Of a stretch of 64,000 nucleotides of DNA, positions 17,652 to 26,268 are shown piece after piece. Under the pieces are notes generated by a model. That model made no database searches. It worked only from the letters and a program-made list of their open reading frames with translations, and was not told the DNA's origin. The stretch is from the NCBI RefSeq assembly GCF_014207255.1, contig NZ_JACHCZ010000002.1, positions 310,001 to 374,000 of the forward strand, in the 5' to 3' direction. Positions within the stretch are counted from its first letter, which is position 1. Each line of letters begins with the position of its first letter. This DNA comes from Pseudomonas sp. JAI120 (GTDB lineage Bacteria; Pseudomonadota; Gammaproteobacteria; Pseudomonadales; Pseudomonadaceae). The position numbers and the translations under genes are program-made.

Positions 17652-18721
17652 GGTTGCACCGCCGCAAGCACGCGTTTGAGCAGTTCGTTGTGGCGGTAAC
17701 TGCCGTCGCGATCATCGCCATAACGCACGATGACCAGATGTTCGTCGGGCATCACGTACAGCGCCTGGCCCCAATGACCGAGGGCGGCGAAGGTGTCGGT
17801 GGGGGCATCGGGCCAGGGTCTTGGAGCGCCTTGGTTGAGCCACCATTGGCCACCGGGGACGGCTTCATCCTGGCCTGCGGCGTATTTGTCGAAGGGTTGG
17901 CGGTTGAAAGCGACCCAATCTTTGGGCAGCAATTGTTGATTCCCCCAGCGCCCGTCGCGAGCCATCAGCAGGCCGACTCGCGCCAGGTCACGTGCGGTGA
18001 GGTAAGCGTAGGACGAGGCGACAAAGGTTTCATCCGCATCGGTTTCCCAGGTGGCGTTGTGAATGCCCAGCGGCTTGAACAACGCATCCCAGGGGTAACT
18101 CATGTACGCCTTGTGACCGAGCATGCCCTTGAGCGCGGCGGACAGGATATTGCTGTCGCCGCTGGAATAACGAAAGGCCTGGCCCGGTGCACTGAAGGAT
18201 TCGGTGTTGGCGGCGAACTCGGCCATATCGGCGCGACCACGGGTGTAGAGCATCGCAACCACCGAGGACTTCAGCGGCGCGTATTCATAGTCTTCCTGCC
18301 AGTCCAGGCCCGAGGCCCAGTGCAGCAGGTCGGCCATGGTCACCTTGGGGTGCTGTTTCATCGGCGGGTAAAAACGCGACACCGGGTCTGTCAATTTGAA
18401 GCGGTTGTCGCCGTAGGCCACACCTAAGACGGTGGCCATCAGGCTTTTGCTGATGGACCAGGTCAGGTGCGGCGTGCTTGCTGTGGTCGGCGCGGCGTAG
18501 CGTTCATAGACAACCACGCCGTCGCGGATCACCAACAGCGCATCGGTGCGAATGCCTTGGCGGGTGGTGTCATCACGCGGGGGAAAAGCGTAGGCGTCAA
18601 GGGCGTCGACAGCGGGGCCGGCGAGCGGCGTGCCCTTGGCCCACTCCTTGTCAGGCCAGGTTTCAGCGCAGGCGGTAACGGTGACGAACAGCAGGGCAAC
18701 GCACAGCAGGCCTCTGACCAT
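17648..18721 (-). CDS. Serine hydrolase, beta-lactamase class C family
   Basis: A 357-residue penicillin-binding-protein-like hydrolase. The serine motif SISK is at residues 89-92 and the second motif YSS at 185-187, followed by HWG near the C-terminus (ALGHWGQALYV) in place of KTG. The N-terminus is a signal peptide ending in VTAC, which may be a lipobox. Such proteins include 6-aminohexanoate-dimer hydrolases and esterases as well as D-alanyl peptidases, so beta-lactam resistance should not be assumed. The start is uncertain by two codons (GTG at 18727). Confidence 0.85.
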   Translation of the reverse strand: MVRGLLCVALLFVTVTACAETWPDKEWAKGTPLAGPAVDALDAYAFPPRDDTTRQGIRTDALLVIRDGVVVYERYAAPTTASTPHLTWSISKSLMATVLGVAYGDNRFKLTDPVSRFYPPMKQHPKVTMADLLHWASGLDWQEDYEYAPLKSSVVAMLYTRGRADMAEFAANTESFSAPGQAFRYSSGDSNILSAALKGMLGHKAYMSYPWDALFKPLGIHNATWETDADETFVASSYAYLTARDLARVGLLMARDGRWGNQQLLPKDWVAFNRQPFDKYAAGQDEAVPGGQWWLNQGAPRPWPDAPTDTFAALGHWGQALYVMPDEHLVIVRYGDDRDGSYRHNELLKRVLAAVQP

Positions 18722-18793
18722 AGACACACACTCAAGGGAGCATTCAAGCCCGCGAGCCTAGCCGAGGGCGATGACAGATTTGCTACAGAGGGG

Positions 18794-18811
18794 CTGTCAT
18801 CCAAGCGTCAC
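18794..18811 (+). promoter_or_regulatory. Probable Pho box before olsB
   Basis: CTGTCAT-CCAA-GCGTCAC: two 7-base direct half-sites separated by four bases, as in the PhoB consensus (CTGTCAT x4 CTGTCAC). It lies 95 bases before olsB and points toward it. Ornithine-lipid synthesis is known to rise under phosphate limitation, which fits. Confidence 0.65.
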
Positions 18812-18905
18812 CATAACTTCATGGAGATGACACCGAGCCTACATAGCCTGAGTTTGGACAAACAAGTCGACCGGCCTGAACGTGGCTGGCACTCGGAGAT
18901 TCGCC

Positions 18906-19661
18906 ATGACTCAGATCGCCCGCATCAGCGACACCGGCAATGAACGCCGTCTGCAAGCCGAACGCCTGGTTGGCGCCACGGCTTTGCAGGAAGCCCAGGC
19001 CCTGCGGTTCAACGTATTCAGCGGCGAGTTCAACGCCAAGCTGAAAGGCGCGGAACATGGCCTGGACATGGATGACTATGATGTTCACTGCAGCCACATC
19101 GGCGTGCGGGACTTGAACAGCGGTCGACTCGTCGCCACCACCCGTTTGCTCGATCACCAGGCCGCCAGCACCCTGGGCCGGTTCTACAGCGAAGAAGAAT
19201 TCAGCCTGCATGGCCTGCTGCATCTGCAGGGCCCGATCCTGGAAATCGGCCGCACCTGCGTCGACCCGGCCTACCGCAACGGCGGCACCATCGCCGTGTT
19301 GTGGGGCGAGCTGGCCGAAGTGCTCAACCAGGGCGGCTACAGCTACTTGATGGGCTGCGCGAGCATCCCGATGCACGACGGCGGCATCCAGGCCCACGCG
19401 ATCATGCAGCGCCTGCGCGAACGCTACCTGTGCAATGAACACCTGCGCGCCGAGCCGAAAAAACCGTTGCCGGCGCTGGACCTGCCGACCAACGTAATCG
19501 CCGAGATGCCACCGCTGCTCAAGGCCTATATGCGCCTGGGTGCGAAGATCTGCGGCGAGCCGTGCTGGGATGAAGATTTCCAGGTGGCCGACGTGTTCAT
19601 CCTGCTTAAGCGCGATGAGCTATGCCCGCGCTATGCACGCCACTTCAAGGCGGCCATGTGA
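18906..19661 (+). CDS. olsB: L-ornithine N-acyltransferase OlsB
   Basis: A 251-residue GNAT-fold acyltransferase of the OlsB (hemolysin-like) family that N-acylates ornithine with a 3-hydroxyacyl group from ACP, the first step of ornithine lipid synthesis. Motifs seen are [15 protein letters not shown] near residue 30 and [21 protein letters not shown] near 115. It overlaps the olsA start by one base (TGATG), so the two are translationally coupled. A Pho box upstream suggests induction at low phosphate. Confidence 0.93.
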   Translation: MTQIARISDTGNERRLQAERLVGATALQEAQALRFNVFSGEFNAKLKGAEHGLDMDDYDVHCSHIGVRDLNSGRLVATTRLLDHQAASTLGRFYSEEEFSLHGLLHLQGPILEIGRTCVDPAYRNGGTIAVLWGELAEVLNQGGYSYLMGCASIPMHDGGIQAHAIMQRLRERYLCNEHLRAEPKKPLPALDLPTNVIAEMPPLLKAYMRLGAKICGEPCWDEDFQVADVFILLKRDELCPRYARHFKAAM

Positions 19662-20452
19662 TGAGCCGCCTGCGCGTGTACGGGCGCATTGCCCGCGTAC
19701 TGGTGGTAGTGGCGCTGGGCTTGAGCATGGCCAGTGTGTTCGGCGTATTCGAACGGTTGGGCGTGGCCAACTCGATGGTGCGCCGCCAGCGCTGGTCGCG
19801 GTTCTTCATGGCGCGGCTGACCAACGCCCTGCCCTTTCGCGTGACCGTGCACGGCGAGGTACCGCAAACGCCGATGCTGTGGGTGAGCAACCACGTGTCC
19901 TGGACCGATATTCCGTTGCTGGGCGCAGTCGCGCCGATGTCGTTTTTGTCCAAGGCCGAAGTGCGCACCTGGCCGGTGGCCGGCTGGTTGGCGGCAAAGG
20001 CCGGTAGCTTGTTTATCCGTCGCGGTTCGGGTGACAGCCAGCTGATCCGCAAGCAGATGACCCGCCATCTGGAACAACAGCACCCGCTGCTGATGTTCCC
20101 CGAAGGCACCACCACCGACGGCCGCAGCCTGCGCACCTTCCACGGGCGCTTGCTGGCCAGTGCGATTGACGCGGATGTGTCGCTGCAACCAGTGGCCATC
20201 CGTTATCTGCGCGATGGGCAGATCGACCCGCTGGCACCGTTTATTGGCGATGACGATTTGCTCTCGCACCTGATGCGCCTGTTCGGCAATGACCAGGGCG
20301 ATGTGGAAATCCATGTGCTCAAGCCGATTGCCTGCGCCGGGCAGGAACGTGCGGCGCTGGCGTTCCAGGCGCAGCAGGCGGTGCAGAAGGCGTTGTTTGG
20401 GCCGGTGCCGGAGACTGAACAAGTGCATGCTCGACCGGCTTTTGCAGCCTGA
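19661..20452 (+). CDS. olsA: Lyso-ornithine lipid O-acyltransferase OlsA
   Basis: A 263-residue PlsC-type 1-acyl transferase. One membrane helix lies at about residues 10-28. The catalytic NHVSWTD (H-x4-D) is near residue 77, and FPEGTTTDGR is the substrate block. With OlsB next to it the substrate is most likely lyso-ornithine lipid, although PlsC-type activity on lysophosphatidate is possible. It starts on the stop codon of olsB, and a REPIN follows the stop. Confidence 0.92.
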   Translation: MSRLRVYGRIARVLVVVALGLSMASVFGVFERLGVANSMVRRQRWSRFFMARLTNALPFRVTVHGEVPQTPMLWVSNHVSWTDIPLLGAVAPMSFLSKAEVRTWPVAGWLAAKAGSLFIRRGSGDSQLIRKQMTRHLEQQHPLLMFPEGTTTDGRSLRTFHGRLLASAIDADVSLQPVAIRYLRDGQIDPLAPFIGDDDLLSHLMRLFGNDQGDVEIHVLKPIACAGQERAALAFQAQQAVQKALFGPVPETEQVHARPAFAA

Positions 20453-20468
20453 GATGTGAACACAGTTC

Positions 20469-20564
20469 AAATGTGGGAGGGGGCTTGCTCCCGATAGCAG
20501 TGGATCAGCCAGCATCAGTGGTGGCTGGCACACCGTAATCGGGAGCAAGCCCCCTCCCACATTT
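20469..20564. repeat. REPIN (GTGGGAGGGGGCTTGC type)
   Basis: AAATGTGGGAGGGGGCTTGC at the left is inverted as GCAAGCCCCCTCCCACATTT at the right, with about 55 bases between. It sits between the convergent olsA and acpH genes and touches the acpH stop. Confidence 0.9.
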
Positions 20565-21147
20565 AGCTTTGTGTTGTCAGGTGGTTATGCGCGAAGGCTT
20601 GCAGTTCGGGGTAGAAGATCCGGAAGTCTTCACTCAACGGCTCATACAACTCACGCAATTCCTGCATCGCACACCCTAATTCCTGGGGTTGTGTCAGCCG
20701 CCGCGAAATCCCGCGCAACACCGGCTCCATCACCGCAAACTCGCGGTACGACCCCAACCAATCATCCGCGGCCATAGACGGCGCAATCTGCGCCAGCCGT
20801 CCCGGTAACTGCGGTTCGGCAGCCAGTACGCGGTACACCTGCGAGGTGAAGTGCTCCAGGGGCTGGTCGGCGTACAGCACCCAATCCCGCGCCAGGCAGT
20901 GATCGAAGAACACATCGAGGACAATCCCGGCATAGCGCCGGCGAGTCAGGCTGAAGCGCGACAACGCCTCCCCCACCAACGGGTGGCTGTCGGTGAAGCG
21001 ATCGATCGAGCGATGCAACTGGATCGCCGATTCGATTTGCGGGCTGAACTGGCCCTGCAGGCGGCCTTTGACGAAGTCGCCATAGAGGCTGCCCAGCAGT
21101 TGCGCAGGAAGTTGGCCGCCCAGGTGCAGATGTGCGAGATAATTCAT
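20563..21147 (-). CDS. acpH: Acyl carrier protein phosphodiesterase AcpH
   Basis: A 194-residue HD-like phosphodiesterase that removes the 4'-phosphopantetheine arm from holo-ACP. The start MNYLAHLHLGG with GSLYGDFVKG, then LHRSIDRFTDSHP and VLDVFFDHCLARDW, are the conserved AcpH blocks; the Asp/His residues in them are the Mn2+ ligands. Usual length. It lies in the olsBA-acpH-ArsR-MFS-xenB order also known from P. aeruginosa. Confidence 0.9.
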   Translation of the reverse strand: MNYLAHLHLGGQLPAQLLGSLYGDFVKGRLQGQFSPQIESAIQLHRSIDRFTDSHPLVGEALSRFSLTRRRYAGIVLDVFFDHCLARDWVLYADQPLEHFTSQVYRVLAAEPQLPGRLAQIAPSMAADDWLGSYREFAVMEPVLRGISRRLTQPQELGCAMQELRELYEPLSEDFRIFYPELQAFAHNHLTTQS

Positions 21148-21188
21148 GCCGCGCAGTTTAGCACTGCCATCAACGTATCGTTATAACC

Positions 21189-21283
21189 CGATATACCGAT
21201 TTAGCCTGATATCAGAGCAAAATCATATTTGTATATCGAGATATAACGATTTAAGGTTCGCCTCATCGCGATATAACGCTTTA
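21189..21283 (+). promoter_or_regulatory. Three direct repeats, probable operator of the ArsR-type regulator
   Basis: CGATATACCGATTTA (21189-21203), AGATATAACGATTTA (21239-21253) and CGATATAACGCTTTA (21269-21283) are near-identical 15-base direct repeats in the 154-base gap before the regulator gene. Start-to-start spacing is 50 and 30 bases. Their position suits autoregulation by the ArsR protein. A further GTTATAACCCGATATA fragment overlaps the first copy. Confidence 0.6.
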
Positions 21284-21301
21284 CAACACCGAGCACCTGC
21301 C

Positions 21302-21628
21302 ATGTCCATCGACCTCGACGAAATAATAAAAGCCCTGGCACACCCAGTACGACGAGACATCCTCACCTGGCTGAAAGACCCGAAAGTGCAGTTCCCCGAG
21401 CAAGTGCACAACCACGAATATGGCATCTGCGCCGGGCAAATCGACCAGCGCTGCGGCTTGTCCCAGTCGACCGTGTCGGCCCACCTGGCCACTTTGCAAC
21501 GTGCGGGACTGATCAGCAGCCAGAAGGCCGGGCAGTGGCACTTTTTCAAGCGCGATGAGGAAGTGATCCAAGCCTTCCTCGCGGCGCTTACCACTGAACT
21601 CAGCGCTGAAATCAGCGCGCCGTTGTAA
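21302..21628 (+). CDS. pyeR: ArsR family repressor (PyeR-like)
   Basis: A 108-residue winged-helix regulator: IIKALAHPVRRDILTWL at the N-terminus, recognition helix SQSTVSAHLATLQRAGLI, and wing QWHFFKRDEEV. Two cysteines (YGICAGQIDQRCGLSQ) sit just before the recognition helix and could sense electrophiles or metals; the classical CxC arsenic site is absent. It heads an operon with an MFS transporter (13-base gap) and xenB, the same order as P. aeruginosa PA4354-PA4356 as I recall it. ATG at 21302 fits the domain start and lies behind the repeated operator. Confidence 0.87.
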   Translation: MSIDLDEIIKALAHPVRRDILTWLKDPKVQFPEQVHNHEYGICAGQIDQRCGLSQSTVSAHLATLQRAGLISSQKAGQWHFFKRDEEVIQAFLAALTTELSAEISAPL

Positions 21629-21641
21629 CAAGGAAACGATA

Positions 21642-22808
21642 ATGCCCCTCTCGCTACTCATACTGGCCCTGAGCGCCTTCGCCATCGGCACCACCGAGTT
21701 CGTGATCATGGGTTTGTTGCCCGATGTGGCGGCAGACCTCGGCGTGTCGATTCCCGGCGCCGGCTGGCTGGTCACCGGCTATGCCCTGGGCGTGGCCATC
21801 GGTGCACCGTTCATGGCACTGGCCACCGCCAAGCTGCCACGCAAGGCGGCCCTGGTAGCGTTGATGGGTATCTTCATTATCGGCAACCTGCTCTGCGCCC
21901 TGGCCAGTGACTACAACGTGCTGATGTTTGCCCGTGTGATCACCGCGCTGTGCCACGGTGCGTTCTTCGGCATCGGTTCGGTGGTCGCCGCCAACCTGGT
22001 GCCGGCCAACAAGCGCGCTTCAGCCGTGGCCCTGATGTTCACCGGTTTGACCCTGGCCAACGTGCTCGGTGTGCCGCTGGGCACCGCGCTGGGCCAGGAA
22101 GCCGGCTGGCGCTCGACCTTCTGGGCGGTGACGGTGATTGGTGTGGTAGCGCTGATCGGCCTGATCCGCTTCCTGCCGGCCAAGCGTGACGAAGAAAAAC
22201 TCGACATGCGCGCCGAGCTGGCCGCCCTCAAGGGTGCCGGTATCTGGTTGTCGCTGAGCATGACCGCGCTGTTCGCCGCGTCCATGTTCACCCTCTTCAC
22301 TTATGTTGCGCCGCTGCTCGGCGATGTCACCGGCGTCTCGCCCAAAGGCGTGACCTGGACCCTGCTGCTGATCGGCCTGGGCCTCACCGTGGGCAACATC
22401 ATCGGCGGCAAGCTGGCGGACAAACGCCTGGCGACCACCCTGATCGGCGTGTTTATCAGCATGGCGGTGGTGTCCACCGCGCTGACCTGGACCAGCGTCG
22501 CCGTGATCCCGACCGAAATCACCCTGTTCCTGTGGGCCACCGCTTCGTTTGCCGCCGTACCGGCGCTGCAGATCAACGTGGTGACCTTCGGCAAGGCCGC
22601 ACCGAACCTGGTGTCCACCCTGAATATCGGCGCCTTCAACATCGGCAACGCCCTCGGCGCCTGGGTGGGCGGCAGCGTGATTGCCCACGGTTTCGGCCTG
22701 ACCAACGTGCCTCTGGCGGCAGCCGCCCTGGCGATCCTGGCGCTGCTGGTGACCCTGATTACTTTCCGTCAGGGCGGCGATGCCGACCTGGCCCCTGCGA
22801 CCAACTGA
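21642..22808 (+). CDS. pyeM: MFS transporter (PyeM-like, AraJ/YdhP group)
   Basis: A 388-residue, 12-helix exporter. The N-terminus LILALSAFAIGTTEFVIMGLLPDVAADL is the hallmark of the arabinose-efflux-like (AraJ/YdhP/Cmr) group. AAGGAAACGATA precedes ATG. It lies between the ArsR repressor and the OYE-type reductase and should be co-regulated with them, possibly to export the same toxic electrophiles that xenB reduces. Substrate not known. Confidence 0.88.
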   Translation: MPLSLLILALSAFAIGTTEFVIMGLLPDVAADLGVSIPGAGWLVTGYALGVAIGAPFMALATAKLPRKAALVALMGIFIIGNLLCALASDYNVLMFARVITALCHGAFFGIGSVVAANLVPANKRASAVALMFTGLTLANVLGVPLGTALGQEAGWRSTFWAVTVIGVVALIGLIRFLPAKRDEEKLDMRAELAALKGAGIWLSLSMTALFAASMFTLFTYVAPLLGDVTGVSPKGVTWTLLLIGLGLTVGNIIGGKLADKRLATTLIGVFISMAVVSTALTWTSVAVIPTEITLFLWATASFAAVPALQINVVTFGKAAPNLVSTLNIGAFNIGNALGAWVGGSVIAHGFGLTNVPLAAAALAILALLVTLITFRQGGDADLAPATN

Positions 22809-22836
22809 TCAACTTCAAAGAGAAGGGTGTTTTCCC

Positions 22837-23892
22837 ATGACGACTATTTTCGATCCGATCAAACTGGGCGACCTGGAATTGTCGAACCGCATCATCATGG
22901 CGCCGCTGACCCGCTGCCGCGCCGATGCCGGCCGCGTACCCAACGCGCTGATGGCCGAGTACTACGTGCAACGTGCTTCCGCCGGGCTGATCCTCAGCGA
23001 AGCCACCTCGGTGACACCGCTGGGCGTGGGCTACCCGGACACGCCGGGCATCTGGTCCAATGACCAGGTGCGCGGCTGGGCCAACGTCACCAAGGCCATT
23101 CACGGCGCGGGGGGCAAGATCTTCCTGCAACTGTGGCATGTAGGGCGGATCTCCCATGAGTCCTACCTGAACGGCGAAACCCCGGTGGCGCCGAGCGCGA
23201 TCCAACCCAAGGGCCACGTCAGCCTGGTGCGCCCATTGGCCGACTACCCGACGCCGCGCGCCCTGGAAACCGCTGAAATCGCCGACATCGTCGACGCTTA
23301 CCGCACCGGTGCCGAGAATGCCAAGGCCGCCGGCTTTGATGGCGTGGAGATCCACGGCGCCAACGGCTACCTGCTCGACCAGTTCCTGCAAAGCAGCACC
23401 AATAAGCGCACCGACAACTATGGGGGTTCCCTGGAAAACCGTGCACGCCTGCTGTTGGAAGTGACCGATGCGGCCATCGAAGTCTGGGGCCCTGGCCGTG
23501 TGGGTGTGCATTTGGCACCGCGCGCCGACTCCCACGACATGGGCGACGACAACCTGGCCGAAACTTTCACCTACGTCGCCAGCGAACTGGGCAAGCGTGG
23601 CATAGCGTTCATTTGCTCCCGTGAAAAGGAAGGGGCGGACAGCCTCGGCCCCCAATTGAAAAAAGCCTTCGGCGGCGTGTACATCGCCAACGAACGCTTC
23701 ACTAAGGACAGTGCCAATGCGTGGCTGGCGGCTGGCAAGGCGGATGCGGTGGCCTTCGGCGTACCGTTCATTGCCAACCCGGACCTGCCGGCGCGCCTGA
23801 AGACCGATGCGCCGCTGAACGAAGCACACCCGGAAACCTTCTACGGCAAGGGCCCAGTGGGTTACATCGACTACCCGACCCTGCCGCTGTAA
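22837..23892 (+). CDS. xenB: Old-yellow-enzyme xenobiotic reductase XenB
   Basis: A 351-residue FMN-dependent ene-reductase. The TIM barrel begins IFDPIKLGDLELSNRIIMAPLTRCRA; the active-site motifs are QLWHVGRISH and GFDGVEIHGANGYLLDQFLQ with the substrate-binding His and Asn/His pair; phosphate binding is near VAFGVPFIANPDL. Close to XenB of P. fluorescens, which reduces nitroglycerin and nitroaromatics with NADPH; the natural substrates are probably alpha,beta-unsaturated carbonyls. ATG at 22837, third gene of the ArsR-MFS operon. Confidence 0.92.
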   Translation: MTTIFDPIKLGDLELSNRIIMAPLTRCRADAGRVPNALMAEYYVQRASAGLILSEATSVTPLGVGYPDTPGIWSNDQVRGWANVTKAIHGAGGKIFLQLWHVGRISHESYLNGETPVAPSAIQPKGHVSLVRPLADYPTPRALETAEIADIVDAYRTGAENAKAAGFDGVEIHGANGYLLDQFLQSSTNKRTDNYGGSLENRARLLLEVTDAAIEVWGPGRVGVHLAPRADSHDMGDDNLAETFTYVASELGKRGIAFICSREKEGADSLGPQLKKAFGGVYIANERFTKDSANAWLAAGKADAVAFGVPFIANPDLPARLKTDAPLNEAHPETFYGKGPVGYIDYPTLPL

Positions 23893-23911
23893 TCGGCCGA
23901 AACCTGAAACC

Positions 23912-24005
23912 AAATGTGGGAGAGGGCTTGCCCCCAATAGCGGTGCGTCAGTCACAGTATGTGTTGACTGAACCACTGCCATCGGGGCTAGCCCCCTCCC
24001 ACATT
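23912..24005. repeat. REPIN (GTGGGAGGGGGCTTGC type)
   Basis: AAATGTGGGAGAGGGCTTGC at the left and CTAGCCCCCTCCCACATT inverted at the right, both with one or two changes from consensus, follow the xenB stop. Confidence 0.85.
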
Positions 24006-24197
24006 GTTGGCTGCGTGCAGGTTCTGGCTACATTGCTTCACAGAACCGCAACAAAATCCCTACAAAATACTTAGGCGGCTACCTATCAACCGCCCGCCAG
24101 CCCGTATATAAAGTCACCCCACCAATCAGGCAGAAGGACGATTGACTGTCCTTGGGCTTTACTGTTGACACACACTGATGCAATTACGCATTTTGTC
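24006..24197. other. Intergenic remainder between xenB and emhR ends
   Basis: With the REPIN this makes a 305-base gap without a gene between convergent genes. A weak hairpin, AAGGAC (24134-24139) with GTCCTT (24148-24153), and an inverted repeat GCAATTA (24180-24186)/TAATTGC (24199-24205) overlapping the emhR stop are the only structure seen. Neither has a clear T-run. Confidence 0.5.
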
Positions 24198-24830
24198 TTA
24201 ATTGCGCAGGCTGGGGCTCCAGCGCAGCATGTCCAGCCCTGCATCCACCCAGCGTTCGGCTTCCTGATGTAACTGGAAGCTGTCGGGTACCAACAGCCAC
24301 TGGCCAATCAGGCCGTTGATGTAGGCATGGATGCACACCGCGCCACGGGTAGTGTCGAGATTTTCCGGAAGTTGCCCGCGATGGACTGCGTTACGCAGTG
24401 TCAGGCCGATACGCAGGTTGCATTCCAGGCTGTGGGTCTGGCGCTGCCGGCGCATGTCGCACATTTCATCGGTGAATTCGCACTTATGGAACAGGATCTC
24501 ATTGATGCGCCGGGTTTTCGGGTCCAGGGCCACTTGATGGAACAGATGAATCAGCAGCTTGCGCATACAGCCCAGCGGGTCGATTTCGTCCTCGCTTTCG
24601 CTGGCCCTAGCCAACTCGTCCAATGGCTCATGCAAGGTGTCGAGCAACGCCTGCAACAGATCGGATTTATTGCTGAAGTGCCAGTAAATGGCGCCCCGCG
24701 TCACACCGGCCAACGCGGCGATGTCCGCCAGCGTAGTCCGCGCAACGCCGCGCTCATAGAAGGCTTGCTCGGCAGCATCGAGAATCTGGCTGCGCGTTTC
24801 CTGAGCTTCCTCTTTGGTGCGACGAACCAT
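24198..24830 (-). CDS. emhR: TetR family repressor of the RND efflux operon (EmhR/TtgR)
   Basis: A 210-residue TetR repressor. The helix-turn-helix is [28 protein letters not shown] at about residues 31-58; the rest is the ligand domain that binds hydrophobic drugs or solvents. It is divergent from emhABC and reads closely like TtgR/EmhR/AcrR regulators along the whole chain. It should bind the operator at about 24998-25027 and repress both itself and the efflux genes until a ligand arrives. Confidence 0.92.
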   Translation of the reverse strand: MVRRTKEEAQETRSQILDAAEQAFYERGVARTTLADIAALAGVTRGAIYWHFSNKSDLLQALLDTLHEPLDELARASESEDEIDPLGCMRKLLIHLFHQVALDPKTRRINEILFHKCEFTDEMCDMRRQRQTHSLECNLRIGLTLRNAVHRGQLPENLDTTRGAVCIHAYINGLIGQWLLVPDSFQLHQEAERWVDAGLDMLRWSPSLRN

Positions 24831-24997
24831 GGCAGTAAAACCTCAATCAGGGCAACAGGGACTGACGTTAACGCAGAGTTAACAAGCGCTAACGATCATC
24901 TGAATAATTGTGGGACGGCACCGTCATGGGCGCCGAACGTACTAAAATCGAGGCTTTTGACGATGCTTTGTAAGCATTGCGCAAAACCTGTCAAGAG

Positions 24998-25027
24998 TTT
25001 ACAAACAACCATGAACGTAAGTATATT
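24998..25027 (+). promoter_or_regulatory. emhA promoter with TtgR/EmhR-type operator
   Basis: The block begins TTTACAAACAACCATGAA and continues CGTAAGTATATT. It has a -35-like TTTACA (24998-25003), an 18-base spacer and a -10-like TATATT (25022-25027). TTTAC...GTAA makes an inverted repeat over the core. From memory it is nearly the same as the TtgR-bound ttgA promoter of P. putida. In the emhR-side half (24863-24893) the motif GTTAAC/GCTAAC recurs three times. Confidence 0.7.
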
Positions 25028-25116
25028 GCGTAGCAAGCTACTTATCCACTCACGGCTTGTTTTTTACCCTTCCACCCTTCTTGTGCGCACCCTGCGCGCC
25101 TGACCCGAGGATCTTC

Positions 25117-26265
25117 ATGCAACTTAAGCCAGCTGTTACCGCTCTGGTCACTGCCGTCGCCCTGGCATCGCTGCTCAGCGGATGTAAAAAGGAAGAAGCG
25201 GCTCCGCCCGCTCAAGCCCCTCAGGTCGGCGTGGTCACCATTCAACCGCAAGCCTATACCCTGACGTCCGAGCTGCCAGGCCGCACCACCGCCTACCGCA
25301 TCGCGGAAGTTCGCCCACAGGTCAACGGCATCATTCTCAAGCGCCTGTTCAAGGAAGGCGCGGATGTGAAGGAAGGCCAGCAGCTCTATCAGATCGACCC
25401 GTCGGTCTATGACGCCACGCTGAAAAGCGCACAAGCCAGCCTGACCCAGACCAAGTCCATCTCCGACCGCTACAAGCAGTTGGTCGATGAGCAAGCCGTG
25501 AGCCGTCAGGAATACGACACCGCCGTCGCCAACCGCATGACCGCGGAAGCAAACGTTCAAACCGCCCAGATCAACGTGCGCTACACCAAAGTGTTCGCGC
25601 CGATCTCCGGGCGTATCGGCCGTTCTTCTGTGACCGAAGGCGCGCTGGTCAGCAATGGCCAGGCCGATGCCATGGCCGTGATCCAGCAACTGGACCCGAT
25701 CTACGTCGACGTCACGCAGTCTTCGGCTGAAATGCTGAAACTGCGCCGCGACCTGGAAAGCGGCCAACTGGAAAAAGCCGGCGCCAATGCCGCCAAGGTC
25801 AAGCTGACCCTGGAAGACGGCAGCGACTACGGCCACGACGGCAAGCTGGAATTCTCCGAAGTCTCGGTCGACCAGACCACCGGCTCCGTGACCCTGCGCG
25901 CCGTATTCCCCAACCCTGACCACACCCTGCTGCCGGGCATGTTCGTACACGCCCAGCTGCAAGCCGGCGTGAACAGCAAGGCCATCCTCGCACCACAGCA
26001 AGGCGTGACCCGCGACCTCAAGGGCATCCCGACGGCACTGGTGGTCAACGCCGACAACAAGGTCGAGCAGCGTGTACTGGTGGCCAACCGCACCGCCGGC
26101 GCCTACTGGCTGGTTGAAAAAGGCCTGAACGCCGGTGACCGCGTGATCACCGAAGGCTTGCAATACGTCAAGCCGGGTGTGGAGGTCAAGGTCAAGGAGG
26201 CTGACAACGCCAAGCCCGCCGGTTCCGCCGCTGCTCCTGCTGCCGCGCCTGGCCAGGGGGAGTAA
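25117..26265 (+). CDS. emhA: RND efflux periplasmic adaptor (membrane fusion protein) EmhA/TtgA
   Basis: A 382-residue lipoprotein adaptor: signal peptide with LLSGC, lipid Cys23; then barrel-sandwich (RIAEVRPQVNGIILKRLFKEGADVKEGQQLYQIDPS), alpha-hairpin (SVYDATLKSAQASLTQTK to VANRMTAEANVQTA), beta-barrel and membrane-proximal domains. It bridges EmhB and EmhC across the periplasm. ATG at 25117 follows GAGGATCTTC. It is the first gene of emhABC; emhB starts 3 bases after its stop. Confidence 0.95.
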   Translation: MQLKPAVTALVTAVALASLLSGCKKEEAAPPAQAPQVGVVTIQPQAYTLTSELPGRTTAYRIAEVRPQVNGIILKRLFKEGADVKEGQQLYQIDPSVYDATLKSAQASLTQTKSISDRYKQLVDEQAVSRQEYDTAVANRMTAEANVQTAQINVRYTKVFAPISGRIGRSSVTEGALVSNGQADAMAVIQQLDPIYVDVTQSSAEMLKLRRDLESGQLEKAGANAAKVKLTLEDGSDYGHDGKLEFSEVSVDQTTGSVTLRAVFPNPDHTLLPGMFVHAQLQAGVNSKAILAPQQGVTRDLKGIPTALVVNADNKVEQRVLVANRTAGAYWLVEKGLNAGDRVITEGLQYVKPGVEVKVKEADNAKPAGSAAAPAAAPGQGE

Positions 26266-26268
26266 TCC

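Noticed and set aside
17648..18721. Calling the serine hydrolase an AmpC beta-lactamase
   Set aside because: The SxxK motif is present, but the third motif is HWG rather than KTG and the overall pattern is that of esterase/6-aminohexanoate hydrolase types.
24134..24153. AAGGAC/GTCCTT hairpin as a terminator for xenB or emhR
   Set aside because: The stem is short and no T-run follows in either direction.
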